Below, in pieces: positions 25,568-37,675 of a DNA stretch of 64,000 bases (its first letter is position 1; each line of letters begins with the position of its first letter). The stretch is from Streptomyces sp. DHE7-1 (GTDB lineage Bacteria; Actinomycetota; Actinomycetes; Streptomycetales; Streptomycetaceae): assembly GCA_016432725.1 (NCBI GenBank), contig JACJDG010000003.1, forward strand, positions 4,921,001 to 4,985,000, read 5' to 3'. Under the pieces are notes generated by a model. The model was given only the letters and a program-made list of their open reading frames with translations, was not told the origin of the DNA and searched no databases. A program made the translations under genes and the position numbers.

Positions 25568-27910
25568 ATGGGACGAGCGGAAGAGAGACGAGCGCGACAG
25601 CGTGGTGGTCGCCGCGCGGCGCCCAAGCGCCACCGCTCGCAGTCCACGGCCGAATCCGCGGTGGCGCCCGGCGGCAAGCCCGCCAAGGGCCGGATACGCA
25701 GGCTGTTCACCTGGAAGAAGATCCTCGGCACGTTCTTCGGACTGTGCCTGCTGTCCATCGGCGCCTTCCTCGCGCTGTACATGGCGGTCGACGTGCCCGC
25801 CGGCAACATCGCCGCCCAGCGGCAGAGCAACGTCTACAAGTACAGCGACGGCAGCATCCTGGCCCGTGACGGCAAGGTGAACCGCGAGATCGTGGACCTG
25901 GACAAGGTGCCCAAGGAGGTCCAGCGGACCTTCGTGGCGGCCGAGAACAAGTCCTTCTACACCGACCCCGGAGTGGACCTCAAGGGCACCGCCCGAGGCC
26001 TGGTCAACACCCTGTCCGGGCGGGGCAAGCAGGGTGGCTCGACGATCACCCAGCAGTACGTCAAGAACTTCTACCTGAACCAGGACCAGACCGTCTCGCG
26101 CAAGCTGAAGGAACTGGTCATCTCGCTCAAGGTGGAGCGCGAGAAGTCCAAGGACGCCATCCTCGCCGGCTACATCAACACCTCCTACTACGGCCGCAAC
26201 GCCTACGGCATCCAGGCCGCCGCCCAGGCCTACTACCGCGTCGACGCCCAGGACCTCAACGTCCAGCAGGGCGCGTACCTCGCCGCCCTGCTGCAGGCGC
26301 CCAGCCAGTACGACTGGGCGGCCGCGACCCCCACCGGCAAGCGGCTGGTCAAGGCGCGCTGGAACTACGTCCTGGACAACATGGTCGAGGAGAACTGGCT
26401 GCCCAAGGCCAAGCGCGACGGCATGAAGTTCCCGGTGCCCGAGGAGCCCAAGGGCGCCCCGGGCATGGAGGGCCAGAAGGGCTACCTGGTCCGGCTCGCC
26501 AACGACCAGCTCGCCCAGAAGCTGATGCGTGACGAGGGCCTGTCCAGGTCCGACGCGGCGGCCAAGGTCGACAGCCAGGGCTGGACCATCACCCTGAACG
26601 TCAGCCGCAAGAAGCAGGCCGCGCTGGAGAAGGCCGTCAAGGAGCGGCTGACCAGCAAGCTGGAACCGAAGAAGCGCAAGGTCGACGACGACGTCCAGGC
26701 CGGCGCCGTCTCGGTGGACCCGAAGACCGGCAAGATCGTCGCCATGTACGGCGGCGAGAACTACTTCGACCACTGGACCAGCAACGCCACCCGCCGGGAC
26801 TACCAGCCCGCGTCGACCTTCAAGCCGATCATCCTCGCCGCCGCGCTGGCGCAGAACGCCACCACGCAGGACGGTGCGCCGATTCGTGCGAACACGGTTT
26901 ACGACGGCACCAGCCGCCGCCAGGCCGTCGACCACGGCGCCAAGGTCGGCTTCGCACCGCCCAACGAGGACAACCGCAGCTACGGCCCCATCACCGTCCA
27001 GCAGGCGATGAACCAGTCCGTCAACTCCGTCTTCGCGCAGATGGGCGTCGACGTGGGCATGGGCAAGGTGATGAGCACCGCCAAGCAGCTCGGCATGGAC
27101 ACCGAGGGCATGCAGGCCGTGCCCGCGCAGACCCTGGGCTCCATGGGCGCCAGCCCGCTGGAGATGGCCGGGATCTATGCCACCTTCGCCAACCACGGCC
27201 GCGAAGTCACGCCCAGCATCGTCAAGTCGGCCGAGCAGAAGAGCCGTTCGGTCGAGATGCCCGATGCCGTCGGTGACCAGGTGATCAGCCGCACGGTCGC
27301 CGACAGCGTGACCTCGGTGCTCACCGGTGTGGTCGACGACGGCACCGCCCGCACCTCCGTGGCGAGCAACCCGCTGCGCAGCGGCCAGCAGGTCGCGGGC
27401 AAGACGGGAACCTCCGACTGCAACCGCTCGGCCTGGTTCACCGGCTACACCCCGGACCTCGTCACCTCCGTCGGCCTGTTCGGCGAGGCGGCCAAGTCCG
27501 GCGGTACCGGCTGCGACGGCAGGCCGGTCAAGAAGAACGACCACGTCACGCTCAGCGGCGCCATGGGCGGCGGCCGGGTCAACGGCGGCGGCCCGCCGGC
27601 GGAGATCTGGGCGACCTACACCTTCGGTGTCACGGGCAGGTCCGAGTTCGACCTGGACACCACCCAGGGCGCGGCCGTCGAGCCGACGGACACCCCGACG
27701 GTCAGCGAGTCGCCGTCCGAAAGCCCGTCCAGCTCACCGAGCAGCGAACCGCCGGTGTCCGAGTCGCCGTCGCAGTCGCCGTCCCAGACCCCGTCGCGGT
27801 CGCCGAGCCAGTCGCCCTCCCAGTCGCCGTCCCAGAGCCCGTCCAGCGAGCCGCCGACGGACCCCGTCACGGAGGACCCGCTCGACCCGGCCGGTGACGT
27901 CGGCCAGTAG
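25568..27910 (+). CDS. class A penicillin-binding protein (transglycosylase/transpeptidase)
   Basis: The bifunctional peptidoglycan synthase is 780 aa. A basic cytoplasmic N-terminus is followed by a membrane anchor (KKILGTFFGLCLLSIGAFLA, residues 50-70). The GT51 domain shows the catalytic Glu in FVAAENKSFYTDPGVD (about 124) and GGSTITQQYVKN. The transpeptidase has SxxK in PASTFKPII (Ser near 415), SVN in NQSVNSVF, and KTGTSD near 611. The last 75 residues are a Ser-Pro-rich tail with repeated SPSQSPSQ units, probably wall-spanning. It polymerises and cross-links peptidoglycan outside the membrane. Confidence 0.93.
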   Translation: MGRAEERRARQRGGRRAAPKRHRSQSTAESAVAPGGKPAKGRIRRLFTWKKILGTFFGLCLLSIGAFLALYMAVDVPAGNIAAQRQSNVYKYSDGSILARDGKVNREIVDLDKVPKEVQRTFVAAENKSFYTDPGVDLKGTARGLVNTLSGRGKQGGSTITQQYVKNFYLNQDQTVSRKLKELVISLKVEREKSKDAILAGYINTSYYGRNAYGIQAAAQAYYRVDAQDLNVQQGAYLAALLQAPSQYDWAAATPTGKRLVKARWNYVLDNMVEENWLPKAKRDGMKFPVPEEPKGAPGMEGQKGYLVRLANDQLAQKLMRDEGLSRSDAAAKVDSQGWTITLNVSRKKQAALEKAVKERLTSKLEPKKRKVDDDVQAGAVSVDPKTGKIVAMYGGENYFDHWTSNATRRDYQPASTFKPIILAAALAQNATTQDGAPIRANTVYDGTSRRQAVDHGAKVGFAPPNEDNRSYGPITVQQAMNQSVNSVFAQMGVDVGMGKVMSTAKQLGMDTEGMQAVPAQTLGSMGASPLEMAGIYATFANHGREVTPSIVKSAEQKSRSVEMPDAVGDQVISRTVADSVTSVLTGVVDDGTARTSVASNPLRSGQQVAGKTGTSDCNRSAWFTGYTPDLVTSVGLFGEAAKSGGTGCDGRPVKKNDHVTLSGAMGGGRVNGGGPPAEIWATYTFGVTGRSEFDLDTTQGAAVEPTDTPTVSESPSESPSSSPSSEPPVSESPSQSPSQTPSRSPSQSPSQSPSQSPSSEPPTDPVTEDPLDPAGDVGQ

Positions 27911-27920
27911 ACGCACGACA

Positions 27921-27954
27921 AGAGGGGCGCCCGGACCGGTCCGGGCGCCCCTCT
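27921..27954. terminator. strong terminator after the penicillin-binding protein gene
   Basis: This is a perfect 34-bp palindrome with 17-bp arms (AGAGGGGCGCCCGGACC and complement), followed by CTGTTT. It lies between convergent genes and can serve both. Confidence 0.8.
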
Positions 27955-27969
27955 CTGTTTCCCGCGGCC

Positions 27970-28382
27970 TCAGGCCATGCTGACTTCCCAGCTGCTGCAG
28001 TTGCGGATCGTGTCCGAGCTGTTCTCCAGGCTGCCCTTCCAGTCGCCGACGCAGGCCCGGAAGTTGACGGTGGTGTGCTCGTACAGGTCCATGTTCACGT
28101 CGCGGGTGGTGCCTTCGCCGTCCCGGTTGAAGTACGTGAACGTGTGGTACCGGTCCTCCGACTGGTCCCACCACCGGAAGATCGCGACGGCCGAGTGACC
28201 GTCCGCCACGGTGTCCTTGACGAGCAGGTGCTCGCCGTCCGCGTGCCAGGTCACGCGCGAGCCCTCGGGGAAGGACTCGGTGCTCTTGTCCAGGTCGTTC
28301 GCGGAGGCGACCCCGCCTGAGCGGTGGCCAGCGCGGCGACGCCGAGCAGCGTCGCCAGGCCCCGCCTGATGGTCGTGCGCAT
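27970..28382 (-). CDS. small secreted protein (frame broken at 28311-28314)
   Basis: ATG 28382 starts a signal peptide (MRTTIRRGLATLLGVAALA...AQAG). One added base in the C4 run at 28311-28314 continues it as VASANDLDKSTESFPEGS and on to the stop at 27970 (137 aa). The mature part of about 110 residues has two Cys (FRACVGDWKGS, IRNCSSWEV) and many aromatic residues (FRWWDQSEDRYHTFTYF). I recognise no family. Upstream 28385-28515 is open in one frame but has no start of its own. Confidence 0.65.
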
Positions 28383-28558
28383 GGGTGATACCCCGTTTCC
28401 TGCTGAAATCGCGCTCGATATCGAACGCGTGGTCGAAACGGAGCCTAGGCTCGAACGGCGGGGCGGCGCACCCGATTTCGGCGATCAAGGAATGTGATCT
28501 CCGCCGCGCACACACGGGCGGGGCGCCCGGAGACCGGACGCCCCCGATCTCGCCGCGC

Positions 28559-30659
28559 TCACGCCCTGTTCAGCTCGAACCAGACCACCTTGCCGGTGCT
28601 CAGCCGGGTCGCGCCCCAGCGCCGGGCCAGCTTGTTGACCAGGTACAGCCCACGGCCGCCCTCGTCCGTGGCCCGCGCCTGGCACAGCCGCGGCAACTGG
28701 GGCACGTCGTCGCCGACCTCGCAGCGCAGCACGTCCGTACGCAGCAGACGCAGCGTCACCGGACGGGAGGCGTAGCGCACGGCGTTCGTGACCACCTCGC
28801 TGACCAGCAGCTCCACCGAGTCCGTCAGCTCCTCCAGACCCCACCGGGCCAGCGCGCGCCGCGCCAGCCGGCGGGCCTGGCCGGGCGTCGCGTCCTCCGG
28901 CTCCAGCGTCCAGTACGCCACATCGCTCGGCGCGATCCCGTCGAAACGGGCCGCGAGCAGCGCGATGTCGTCGTCCCGGTCACCCGGGCCGAGCATGTCC
29001 AGTACCTCGTCGCACAGCGCCTCGAGCGGCGGCGGATGGTCCGGGCCGGTCAGCCGCGCGGTCGCGGCCAGCTTCTCGCGGAGCTGCTCTATCCCGGTCC
29101 ACACGTCCCGCAGCCGGGACTCCACCAGACCGTCGGTGTACAGCAGCAGCGTGGCCCCGGCCGGCGCGTCCAGCTCCACCGCCTCGAAGTCCACCCCGCC
29201 CACGCCGATCGGCGCGCCCGGCGGCACCCGCAGCACCTCCGCCCGGCCGCCCAGATGCAGCAGCACGGGCGGCGGATGACCCGCGTTGGCGATCGTGATG
29301 CGATGCGTGACCGGGTCGTACACCGCGTACAGACAGGTCGCCATGCGGTCCGTGCCCAGCCGCTGCGCCTGCTCGTCCAGGTGGTGCAGCACCTCCTGCG
29401 GAGGCAGGTCGAGACCGGCCAGCGTCTGCGCCGTCGTGCGCAGCTGACCCATGATCGCCGCCGAGGTCATGGAGTGCCCCATGACATCACCGACCACGAG
29501 CGCCACCCGGCTGCCGGGCAGCGGGATCGCGTCGTACCAGTCGCCGCCCACCCGCGCCGTCTCCGCCGCCGGCAGGTAACGGGACGCCAGCCGCACCCCG
29601 GTCGGCCGGGGCAGCGTCTCCGGCAGCATGGTGCGCTGCAACTCGTCGGCGATGTAGGCCTCCCGGCCGTACAGCACCGCCTTGTCGATGCCCAGCGCGC
29701 TGTGCGTGGCGAGCTGCGCCGCCACCAGCAGATCGTCCGCCTCGAACGCCGGCCGCTCCGGACGCCGCAGGAACAGGGCGGCACCGATCACCCGGCGCCG
29801 GCCGCGCAGCGGCGCGAGGATCGCGTGCCGGCCGCCCGGCACCGCCGCCTCCCCGCCCTCGCCGAGCAGCTCGGGCAGCGCCGCCCGGGCCGCGGGCGCG
29901 TCGGCGAACACCGGCCGCACCCCGCGCAGCACCTCGTTCAGGGCACCGCCCGGCCGCACCTCGCACAGCTCGGTGGTCAGCGACGACAGCTCGGTGAGCG
30001 CCGAGGCCTCCGGCTCCGGCTCGGGGAACGGCGGCAGCGCCAGGCCCTCCGTGTCCCGCTCGTCCGGAATCCGGTCCGTGCGGCGCAGCCGCAGCACCAC
30101 GGGGCCGGTCGGGCGCTCGTCACCCACCGGCAGCGGATCGCGCAGATAGACCAGGATCGCGTCGGAGAACGTCGGCACGGTGGCCCGGCACAGCCCCATC
30201 ACGATCTCGTCCAGATCGAGGCCGCGCGCGATCCGCCGGGTCGCCGCGCCCACGAACCTGAGCCGGTCCCCGTCGCGTCGCATCGGCATCGGCCGCCCCG
30301 GTGGCAGTCCCCGCCCGGTACGGCGGTCCTGGCCGCCGGGCCCCGCTCCTGCTCGGCGCCCGGCTGCGGCGGAATGGCCTCCGGCGCGGGACGCGGGCGA
30401 CCCGTGTCCGTCGGCGCGGTGGCGGGCTGGGAGTGCTCGGGGCCGTTTACTGGGGCTCCTTCCCCTTGTTCCCCTTGCCGCGGGGAGTGGTCGCCCCCGG
30501 CGCGGAGGGCGGTCCGTCGGCCCGGGCCTGTGCCGGTAAGGCCGGACTGCCGAGCTGCTCCGGGGTACGCAGGAGCGCCCCGCGAGGCTCCGCGGGGTCG
30601 GCGCCCGACTGCGGGCGCTCGTAGGACGTGGGGTGCTCCGTCACGCGCGTCGAATCCAT
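28559..30659 (-). CDS. SpoIIE-type PP2C phosphatase with C-terminal anti-sigma kinase-like domain (two frame breaks)
   Basis: The clear part (from 30289) has a GAF-like region, a PP2C-like SpoIIE domain with VGGDWYDAIPLPGS, VVGDVMGHSM, LLLYTDGLVE and GDRDDDIALLAAR carrying the metal-binding Asp residues, and a HATPase of the RsbW type (VELLVSEVVTNAVRYA, GGRGLYLVNKLARRWG). Such proteins dephosphorylate anti-anti-sigma factors and can rephosphorylate or bind them. Upstream, an ORF beginning MDSTRVTEHPTSYERPQ at 30659 joins after one base is added at 30452-30455 and another at 30296-30299, giving 700 aa with a disordered N-terminus. If that reading is wrong the start is ATG 30289 (576 aa). Confidence 0.82.
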
Positions 30660-30937
30660 CCGTCCGGGGCTGCGCGCCGTGCGCGCACGTGGTCCCGCCG
30701 AAAGTCCGATACCCGGAATACATGCCCCAGGAACGGAATTCCCGCGTGGTCAGAGGTCGTGCCTGTGCCGCCGGGGAACCCTGCCCGGCCCGCCGGGGTG
30801 TTGCCCTCGTACCCCTCGCTCACTCCTGCCGCCCCTCGGTGACGTCTGGTCAGACCCGGCCGGTGCCCCGGTAGTTGCCTTGCGGTTTCTTGCGGAGGAC
30901 GATCCTACGGTTGTGGGCCGGGGGCGCATCAAGGGTC

Positions 30938-31626
30938 TCATGAGGACACGTGCGCGGGGGTACGGTCCCAGTCCTCGGGGAGTGACGGTACCGCCCAGGA
31001 CGGATCCGGGCGCCAGTGCTGCCAGCCCTCGGAGAACGGCGGCCCCCAGGAGTCGATCACCTCCACCGCGGCCCGGCCGGCCGCCCGCACGCGCTCGGCG
31101 GTCACCTCGTCCATCAGCCCGTCCCGCTGCGCCTGCGCGAACTCGTCCTCGTCCCGCCAGTGCCAACTGCGGTCCGGATGGACGGAGATGTCCAGGAAGT
31201 GGTCCTCGGAGTCGACCCCGCCCGACCAGCGGGCCAGCGGCTGCTCGAGGTTGACGTACCAGTTCTTGAACCGCCAGCCCGGCTCCCAGAACAGCCACAC
31301 CGACCAGGGCTCGGCGGGGCGGGCCAGCTTCAGCACACCCGTGCCGAACCACCGGTCCCGCTGCACCGAACGCGGCCTGGTGTAGCGGGTCTCCAGCGGC
31401 TCCACGTGCACCGGCGTCCCGTCGGCGAGCACCGGCTTCACGCACTCGGTACCGGGCGCCATCCACACGGCGAGCAGTTCCGCGTCGTCCCGGACGACGG
31501 TGACGGGCCGCGCGATGTGGAAGCGCGCGCCGGCGTTCTCCCGGTACCGCCACAGGATCTGACTCCCGGGGTCCAGTAGGTCGCAGGCCCCGCCGCCACT
31601 CGTCTCACCGCTCCGCTGTCCGCCAT
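30938..31626 (-). CDS. DUF402 family protein (frame broken at 31588-31591)
   Basis: The main frame gives QILWRYRENAGARFHIARPVTVVRDD, WFGTGVLKLARPAEPWSVWLFWEPG and HFLDISVHPDRSWHWRDEDEF. This is the DUF402/FomD-like beta-barrel with the acidic metal-binding Asp/Glu residues; family members are metal-dependent nucleoside phosphohydrolases. The natural start, ATG 31626 (MADSGAVRRVAAG), is one frame away; one base in the C4 run at 31588-31591 links them as 229 aa. The in-frame alternative from 31684 has no ribosome site. The function here is inferred only from the family. Confidence 0.78.
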
Positions 31627-31699
31627 GAACAGATATTAGGTGCCGTACACATACGACGCTGCGGTACGCGTCACGGTTCTGCACGGCAGTGGCCGGTTG

Positions 31700-33088
31700 T
31701 CACGGGCGTGTCATCCGCAGGACATCCAGCGCCTCGTCGAGCTGCTCCACCGTGAGGTCGCCGCGCTCCACGTATCCGCCCTCCAGCACGACCTCGCGGA
31801 TGGTCCTGCGCTCGGCCAGCGACCTCTTCGCGACCTTCGCGGCCTCCTCGTAGCCGATGTACCTGTTCAGCGGCGTCACCACCGAGGGCGAGGACTCGGC
31901 GTACTCGCGGGCGCGTTCGCGGTCGGCGGTGACGCCGTCCACGGTCCGGTCGGCCAGCAGCCGGGAGACGTTCGCGAGCAGCCGGACGGACTCCAGCACG
32001 TTCTTGGCGATGACCGGGAGCATCACGTTCAGCTCGAAGTTCCCGGCGGCGCCGGCGGTGGTGATGGTCGCGTCGTTGCCGATCACCTGGGCGGCGACCA
32101 TGAGCACGGCCTCGGGGACGACCGGGTTGACCTTGCCCGGCATGATCGAGGAGCCCGGCTGCAGATCGGGCAGCCGGATCTCGGCCAGCCCGGTGCGCGG
32201 CCCGGACGCCATCCAGCGCAGATCGTTCGCGATCTTCGTCAGCCCGACCGCGATGGTCCGGAGCTGCCCGCTCGTCTCCACGACCCCGTCCCGGGCGCCC
32301 TGCGCCTCGAAGTGGTCGCGGGCCTCGGTGAGCGGCAGCCCGGTGGCCCGCGCGACCTCCTCGATGACCGCGGCGGAGAAGCCCGGCGGCGTGTTGATCC
32401 CGGTGCCCACCGCGGTACCGCCCAGCGGCAGCTCCGCCAGCCGGGGCAACGAGGCCCGCAGCCGCTCCACGCCGTACCGCACCTGCGCCGCGTACCCGCC
32501 GAACTCCTGCCCCAGGGTCACCGGCGTCGCGTCCATCAGATGCGTCCGCCCGGCCTTGACGACGTCCGCGAACTCCTCGGACTTGCGGCCGAGGGCGGCG
32601 GCGAGGTGCTCCAGCGCCGGGATCAGGTCGTGGGTGACCGCGGCGGTGGCGGCGATGTGCAGGGACGAGGGGAAGACGTCGTTCGAGGACTGCGAGGCGT
32701 TGACGTGGTCGTTCGGGTGCACGTCCCGGCCGAGCCGCTCACCGGCCAGGGTGGCGATGACTTCGTTGGCGTTCATGTTGGACGAGGTCCCGGACCCGGT
32801 CTGGAACACGTCCACCGGGAAGTGCTCGTCCCACTTCCCCTCGGCGACCTCCCGGGCCGCCTCCTGGATCGCCTCCGCGACGTCCTCGTCCAGCACGCCG
32901 AGCCCGGCGTTCACCTTCGCCGCGGCGCCCTTGATCCGGGCCAGCGCCTCGATGTGCGCCCGCTCGATCCGCTGCCCGGACACCGGGAAGTTCTCGACGG
33001 CACGCTGCGTCTGCGCCCGCCACTTGGCGTGGGCGGGCACCCGGACCTCGCCCATGGAGTCGTGCTCGATGCGGTATTCGTCGCTCAT
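31700..33088 (-). CDS. fumC: class II fumarate hydratase
   Basis: FumC is the iron-free tetrameric fumarase of the TCA cycle, interconverting fumarate and malate. The signature GSSIMPGKVNP near residue 325, TGSGTSSNMNANEV near 97 and HPNDHVNASQSSND near 127 carry the family substrate-binding Thr/Ser/Asn residues and His. The 462-residue length is standard. A class I Fe-S fumarase is encoded 91 bp upstream on the same strand, so the cell has oxygen-stable and oxygen-sensitive forms side by side. Confidence 0.95.
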   Translation of the reverse strand: MSDEYRIEHDSMGEVRVPAHAKWRAQTQRAVENFPVSGQRIERAHIEALARIKGAAAKVNAGLGVLDEDVAEAIQEAAREVAEGKWDEHFPVDVFQTGSGTSSNMNANEVIATLAGERLGRDVHPNDHVNASQSSNDVFPSSLHIAATAAVTHDLIPALEHLAAALGRKSEEFADVVKAGRTHLMDATPVTLGQEFGGYAAQVRYGVERLRASLPRLAELPLGGTAVGTGINTPPGFSAAVIEEVARATGLPLTEARDHFEAQGARDGVVETSGQLRTIAVGLTKIANDLRWMASGPRTGLAEIRLPDLQPGSSIMPGKVNPVVPEAVLMVAAQVIGNDATITTAGAAGNFELNVMLPVIAKNVLESVRLLANVSRLLADRTVDGVTADRERAREYAESSPSVVTPLNRYIGYEEAAKVAKRSLAERRTIREVVLEGGYVERGDLTVEQLDEALDVLRMTRP

Positions 33089-33179
33089 ACCGCTTACAGC
33101 GATCGACGGCGCCGCGATGTTCCGCGGCCCGCCGCCGGCGGGCGGGCGCGGCGGGGCTGACCCCGCCGCGCCCGGGCCC

Positions 33180-34850
<1,671 letters not shown>

Positions 34851-35018
34851 CTCAGCCCATTCCTCACTCTGACGGACGGCTGCCCACCGTCGTTGGCGGG
34901 CCCCACCAGCGTAGAACCTGCCGTCGGCGCGGAACCTGTGAGGTGAGGCTCAGTTCGACACGCCCGTGCTCGTCCACACCCCTAGTCGCGATCTATCGCG
35001 TTTCGGTACGCTGCTGCC

Positions 35019-35720
35019 GTGGACCTTCAGAAGCACGCCCCAGCCCAGGACGGGGCCCCGGCCCCCGCCGACCTGCGCGCATCGGACGCCGACCGTGACC
35101 GCGTCGCCGACATCCTCCGTGAGGCCCTGGCCGAGGGCCGGCTGACGGCGGACGAGCACGCCGAGCGCGTCGAGGGGGTGCTGCACGCCAAGACGGTCGG
35201 TGAGCTGGAGGTCTTCATCCGGGACCTGCCCGCGGCGCATCACGGGCCCGCGGCGCCGGCCTACGCGTCCGTGCCGCCCCGTCCGGCTCCCGGCGCGGTA
35301 CCGGCCGAGGCGGACGCCAACGTGGTGGCCGTGTTCAGCAGTGCCATGCGGCGGGGCCGCTGGCGGGCCGGGCGCCGGCTGCACGCCTACGCGGTGTTCG
35401 GCAGCGTCGAGATCGATCTGAGCGAGGCGGTCTTCGAGTACCAGCACGTCGTCGTCAAGGCCGTCTCGGTCTTCGGTGACGTGCAGATCCGCGTCCCGGA
35501 GAACGTCTCGCTGCGCGGCACGGGCGGGGGTGTGCTGGGCAACTTCGAGGTGGCCCCGCTGGATTCGGCCGAGTCGGAGGCGCCCGTGATCTACGTCGAC
35601 GGCTGGGCCGTGCTGGGCAACGTGGAGGCGCGGCCCAAGCGGGGCAAGCTCGTGGCGGACATCCTCGACCGCGTCCAGGACAAGGTCGACCGCAAGCTGC
35701 GCAAGCACCTGGACCGCTGA
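35019..35720 (+). CDS. DUF1707 and LiaF-like C-terminal domain protein
   Basis: The 233-residue protein starts with a DUF1707 module (DLRASDADRDRVADILREALAEGRLTADEHAERV) and ends with a beta-helical wall-stress-type domain (VVAVFSSAMRRGRWRAG, HAYAVFGSVEIDLSEAVF, VSVFGDVQIRVPENV). Proteins of this pair are abundant in actinobacteria and may work in membrane or wall stress sensing; the exact role is unknown. No membrane helix is present. GTG 35019 is the first start and has weak ribosome-site support. Confidence 0.82.
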   Translation: MDLQKHAPAQDGAPAPADLRASDADRDRVADILREALAEGRLTADEHAERVEGVLHAKTVGELEVFIRDLPAAHHGPAAPAYASVPPRPAPGAVPAEADANVVAVFSSAMRRGRWRAGRRLHAYAVFGSVEIDLSEAVFEYQHVVVKAVSVFGDVQIRVPENVSLRGTGGGVLGNFEVAPLDSAESEAPVIYVDGWAVLGNVEARPKRGKLVADILDRVQDKVDRKLRKHLDR

Positions 35721-35899
35721 CGGGCGGCGACGCTTCCGCCGGCGGCCGGAAGGGCGTCGGCGGAAGCGTCGGCGAGGGCGCGGGGGCGTGAACAGGACGA
35801 CGTGCGCCCGCGGTTGGGAACGCTGTGCATAGGCGCGCGCACAGCGGGTAGGCCTTGCTGCATCGTGCTCGCTCGCGAAGCCGTCGTCAGGAGTAGACC

Positions 35900-36274
35900 G
35901 TGCTGCAACCGCCGCATTCGTCCCTGCAGGTAGCCGCCGTTCCGGCCCAGCGGGTGCCAGTGCGAGACAGGGATCAAGACGCCCCCTGGCACACCGAGGC
36001 GGTGTGCCGGCGTGATGAGGCCGGCCTGTTCTTCGCCCCGTCCAAGGAGCCGACGGCCGCCCGGCTGTCCCGCGAGGAAGCGGCCAAGCGCGTCTGCGCG
36101 CGCTGCCCCGTCATGGTGGAGTGCCGCGAGCACGCCCTGCTCCAGCCCGAGCCGTACGGCGTCTGGGGCGGCCTGACGGCCGCCGAGCGCCGCGTCGTGC
36201 TGGCGCGCCGGCGGAGGCGTGAGCTGGAGCTGAAGAAGGCGGCCCGGGCGACGACGGACCGCATAGCCGGCTAG
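35900..36274 (+). CDS. wblI: WhiB-family Fe-S transcription regulator
   Basis: Cys36, Cys66, Cys69 and Cys75 (VCRRDE; VCARCPVMVEC) are in the invariant C-x29-C-x2-C-x5-C pattern that binds a [4Fe-4S] cluster. GVWGG near residue 87 and a basic tail RRRRREL complete the family plan. WhiB-like proteins bind sigma factors and control development or redox and antibiotic responses. The symbol rests on synteny with S. coelicolor wblI (between the fumarase genes and glpX), not on an alignment. GTG 35900 is the start. The TAG stop is the first triplet of the second palindromic element. Confidence 0.88.
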   Translation: MLQPPHSSLQVAAVPAQRVPVRDRDQDAPWHTEAVCRRDEAGLFFAPSKEPTAARLSREEAAKRVCARCPVMVECREHALLQPEPYGVWGGLTAAERRVVLARRRRRELELKKAARATTDRIAG

Positions 36275-36437
36275 TGCTGCGACCGGAAAGGTTCACCGGC
36301 TCGCGACGCCCGGCACGGCACCTCGCCGCGTTGTCGCATCACCCGAGTACATCCAGTACGCGGGCCATGCTCCGCCTTGCGATGCACCGCACCGGACGCC
36401 GCGAGCTTCCCGGCAAACCTTTCCGGCCACAGCACTA
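36272..36437. repeat. 166-bp palindromic interspersed element (copy 2)
   Basis: The outer arms pair as TAGTGCTG (36272-36279) and CAGCACTA (36430-36437), extended by GACCGGAAAGGTT and AACCTTTCCGGCC. The centre is GAGTACATCCAGTACGCGGG, almost the same as the centre of the element at 4752-4928, although the arms differ. As there, the first three bases are the stop codon of the preceding gene. It has no coding capacity. Confidence 0.72.
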
Positions 36438-36446
36438 GCTGTACGA

Positions 36447-36484
36447 ACGGGCGCCCTCTCCGCACAGAGGGCGCCCGTCGTTTT
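36447..36484 (-). terminator. intrinsic terminator of glpX
   Basis: A perfect 13-bp stem (ACGGGCGCCCTCT and complement) with a 6-nt loop lies between wblI and glpX, 30 bp past the glpX stop. TTTT follows on the plus strand, so it may serve both. Confidence 0.75.
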
Positions 36485-36513
36485 CCGGGGGAGCGGGGCT
36501 CACCCCGGGCAGG

Positions 36514-37548
36514 TCACTTCGCCCGGTCGAAGTCGATCGCGCTGTAGGCCCGCAGCTTGCTCAGCCGGTGCTCGGAGTCGATCCGCCGCACGGTGCCGGA
36601 CCTCGACCTCATCACGATCGAGTCGGTGGTGGCGGTCTCCGACCGGTACCGCACGCCGCGCATCAGCTCGCCGTCGGTGATGCCGGTGGCGACGAAGAAC
36701 ACGTTCTCGCCGGTGACCAGGTCCTCCGTGGTCAGGACGCGGTCCAGGTCGTGCCCTGCGTCGACGGCCCGCGCCCGCTCCTCGTCGTCCTTGGGCCACA
36801 GCTTGCCCTGGATGGTGCCGCCCAGGCACTTCACGGCGCAGGCCGAGATGATGCCCTCCGGGGTGCCGCCGATGCCGAGCAGCAGGTCGATGCCGGTGCC
36901 CTCGCGCAGGGCGAGGATGGAGCCGGCGACGTCACCGTCGGAGATCAGCTTGATGCGCGCGCCGGTGTCGCGGATCTCCTTGATGATGCCTTCGTGCCGG
37001 GGACGGTCCAGGATGACGACGGTGACGTCCTCGGGCGTGCGGCGCTTGGCCTTGGCGACCCGGCGGATGTTGACCGACACGGGCGCGTTGATGTCCACGA
37101 AGTCGGCGGCCTCGGGGCCGGTGACCAGCTTGTCCATGTAGAACACGGCGGACGGGTCGAACATGGCCCCGCGCTCGGCGGCGGCGAGGACCGCGATCGC
37201 GTTGGGCATGCCCTTGGCGGTCAGGGTGGTGCCGTCGATCGGGTCGACGGCGATGTCCACCTCGGGACCGGTTCCGTCGCCCACGTGCTCTCCGTTGAAG
37301 AGCATCGGGGCCTCGTCCTTCTCGCCCTCACCGATGACGACGACGCCGTTCATCGAGACGGTCGAGACGAGGGTCCGCATGGCGCGCACCGCGGCACCGT
37401 CGGCACCGTTCTTGTCACCGCGCCCGACCCAGCGGCCGGCGGCCATGGCGGCGGCTTCGGTGACCCGGACGAGCTCCAGGGCGAGGTTGCGGTCGGGTGC
37501 CTCGGAGGGCACATCGAGCTCGGACGGCAGATGATGATTCTCGGTCAT
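36514..37548 (-). CDS. glpX: class II fructose-1,6-bisphosphatase
   Basis: GlpX removes the C1 phosphate of fructose-1,6-bisphosphate in gluconeogenesis. Motifs match the family: VVIGEGEKDEAPML near residue 70, VDIAVDPIDGTTLTAKGMPNA near 98 with the metal-binding Asp/Glu residues, GDVAGSI and GGTPEGIISACAVKCLGG. 344 aa, normal length. ATG 37548 follows AGAAAGGTGCGC. It stands alone on this strand between wblI and DUF4245. Confidence 0.94.
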   Translation of the reverse strand: MTENHHLPSELDVPSEAPDRNLALELVRVTEAAAMAAGRWVGRGDKNGADGAAVRAMRTLVSTVSMNGVVVIGEGEKDEAPMLFNGEHVGDGTGPEVDIAVDPIDGTTLTAKGMPNAIAVLAAAERGAMFDPSAVFYMDKLVTGPEAADFVDINAPVSVNIRRVAKAKRRTPEDVTVVILDRPRHEGIIKEIRDTGARIKLISDGDVAGSILALREGTGIDLLLGIGGTPEGIISACAVKCLGGTIQGKLWPKDDEERARAVDAGHDLDRVLTTEDLVTGENVFFVATGITDGELMRGVRYRSETATTDSIVMRSRSGTVRRIDSEHRLSKLRAYSAIDFDRAK

Positions 37549-37675
37549 CGGAGCGCACCTTTCTGATACGACGACGGCCGGATGAGGGTGTTGGTCCCGA
37601 CTCTATCGTTGAGCAGACAAAATGAGCAGGGGACCCCACGTATGAGCGCTCCGGGCACCTGCGACGATAGAGGGC

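Noticed and set aside
27700..27890. Tandem repeats near the end of the penicillin-binding protein gene, considered as a CRISPR or satellite
   Set aside because: They are in frame and encode a Ser-Pro-rich tail (SPSQ units), normal for this protein class; there are no spacers.
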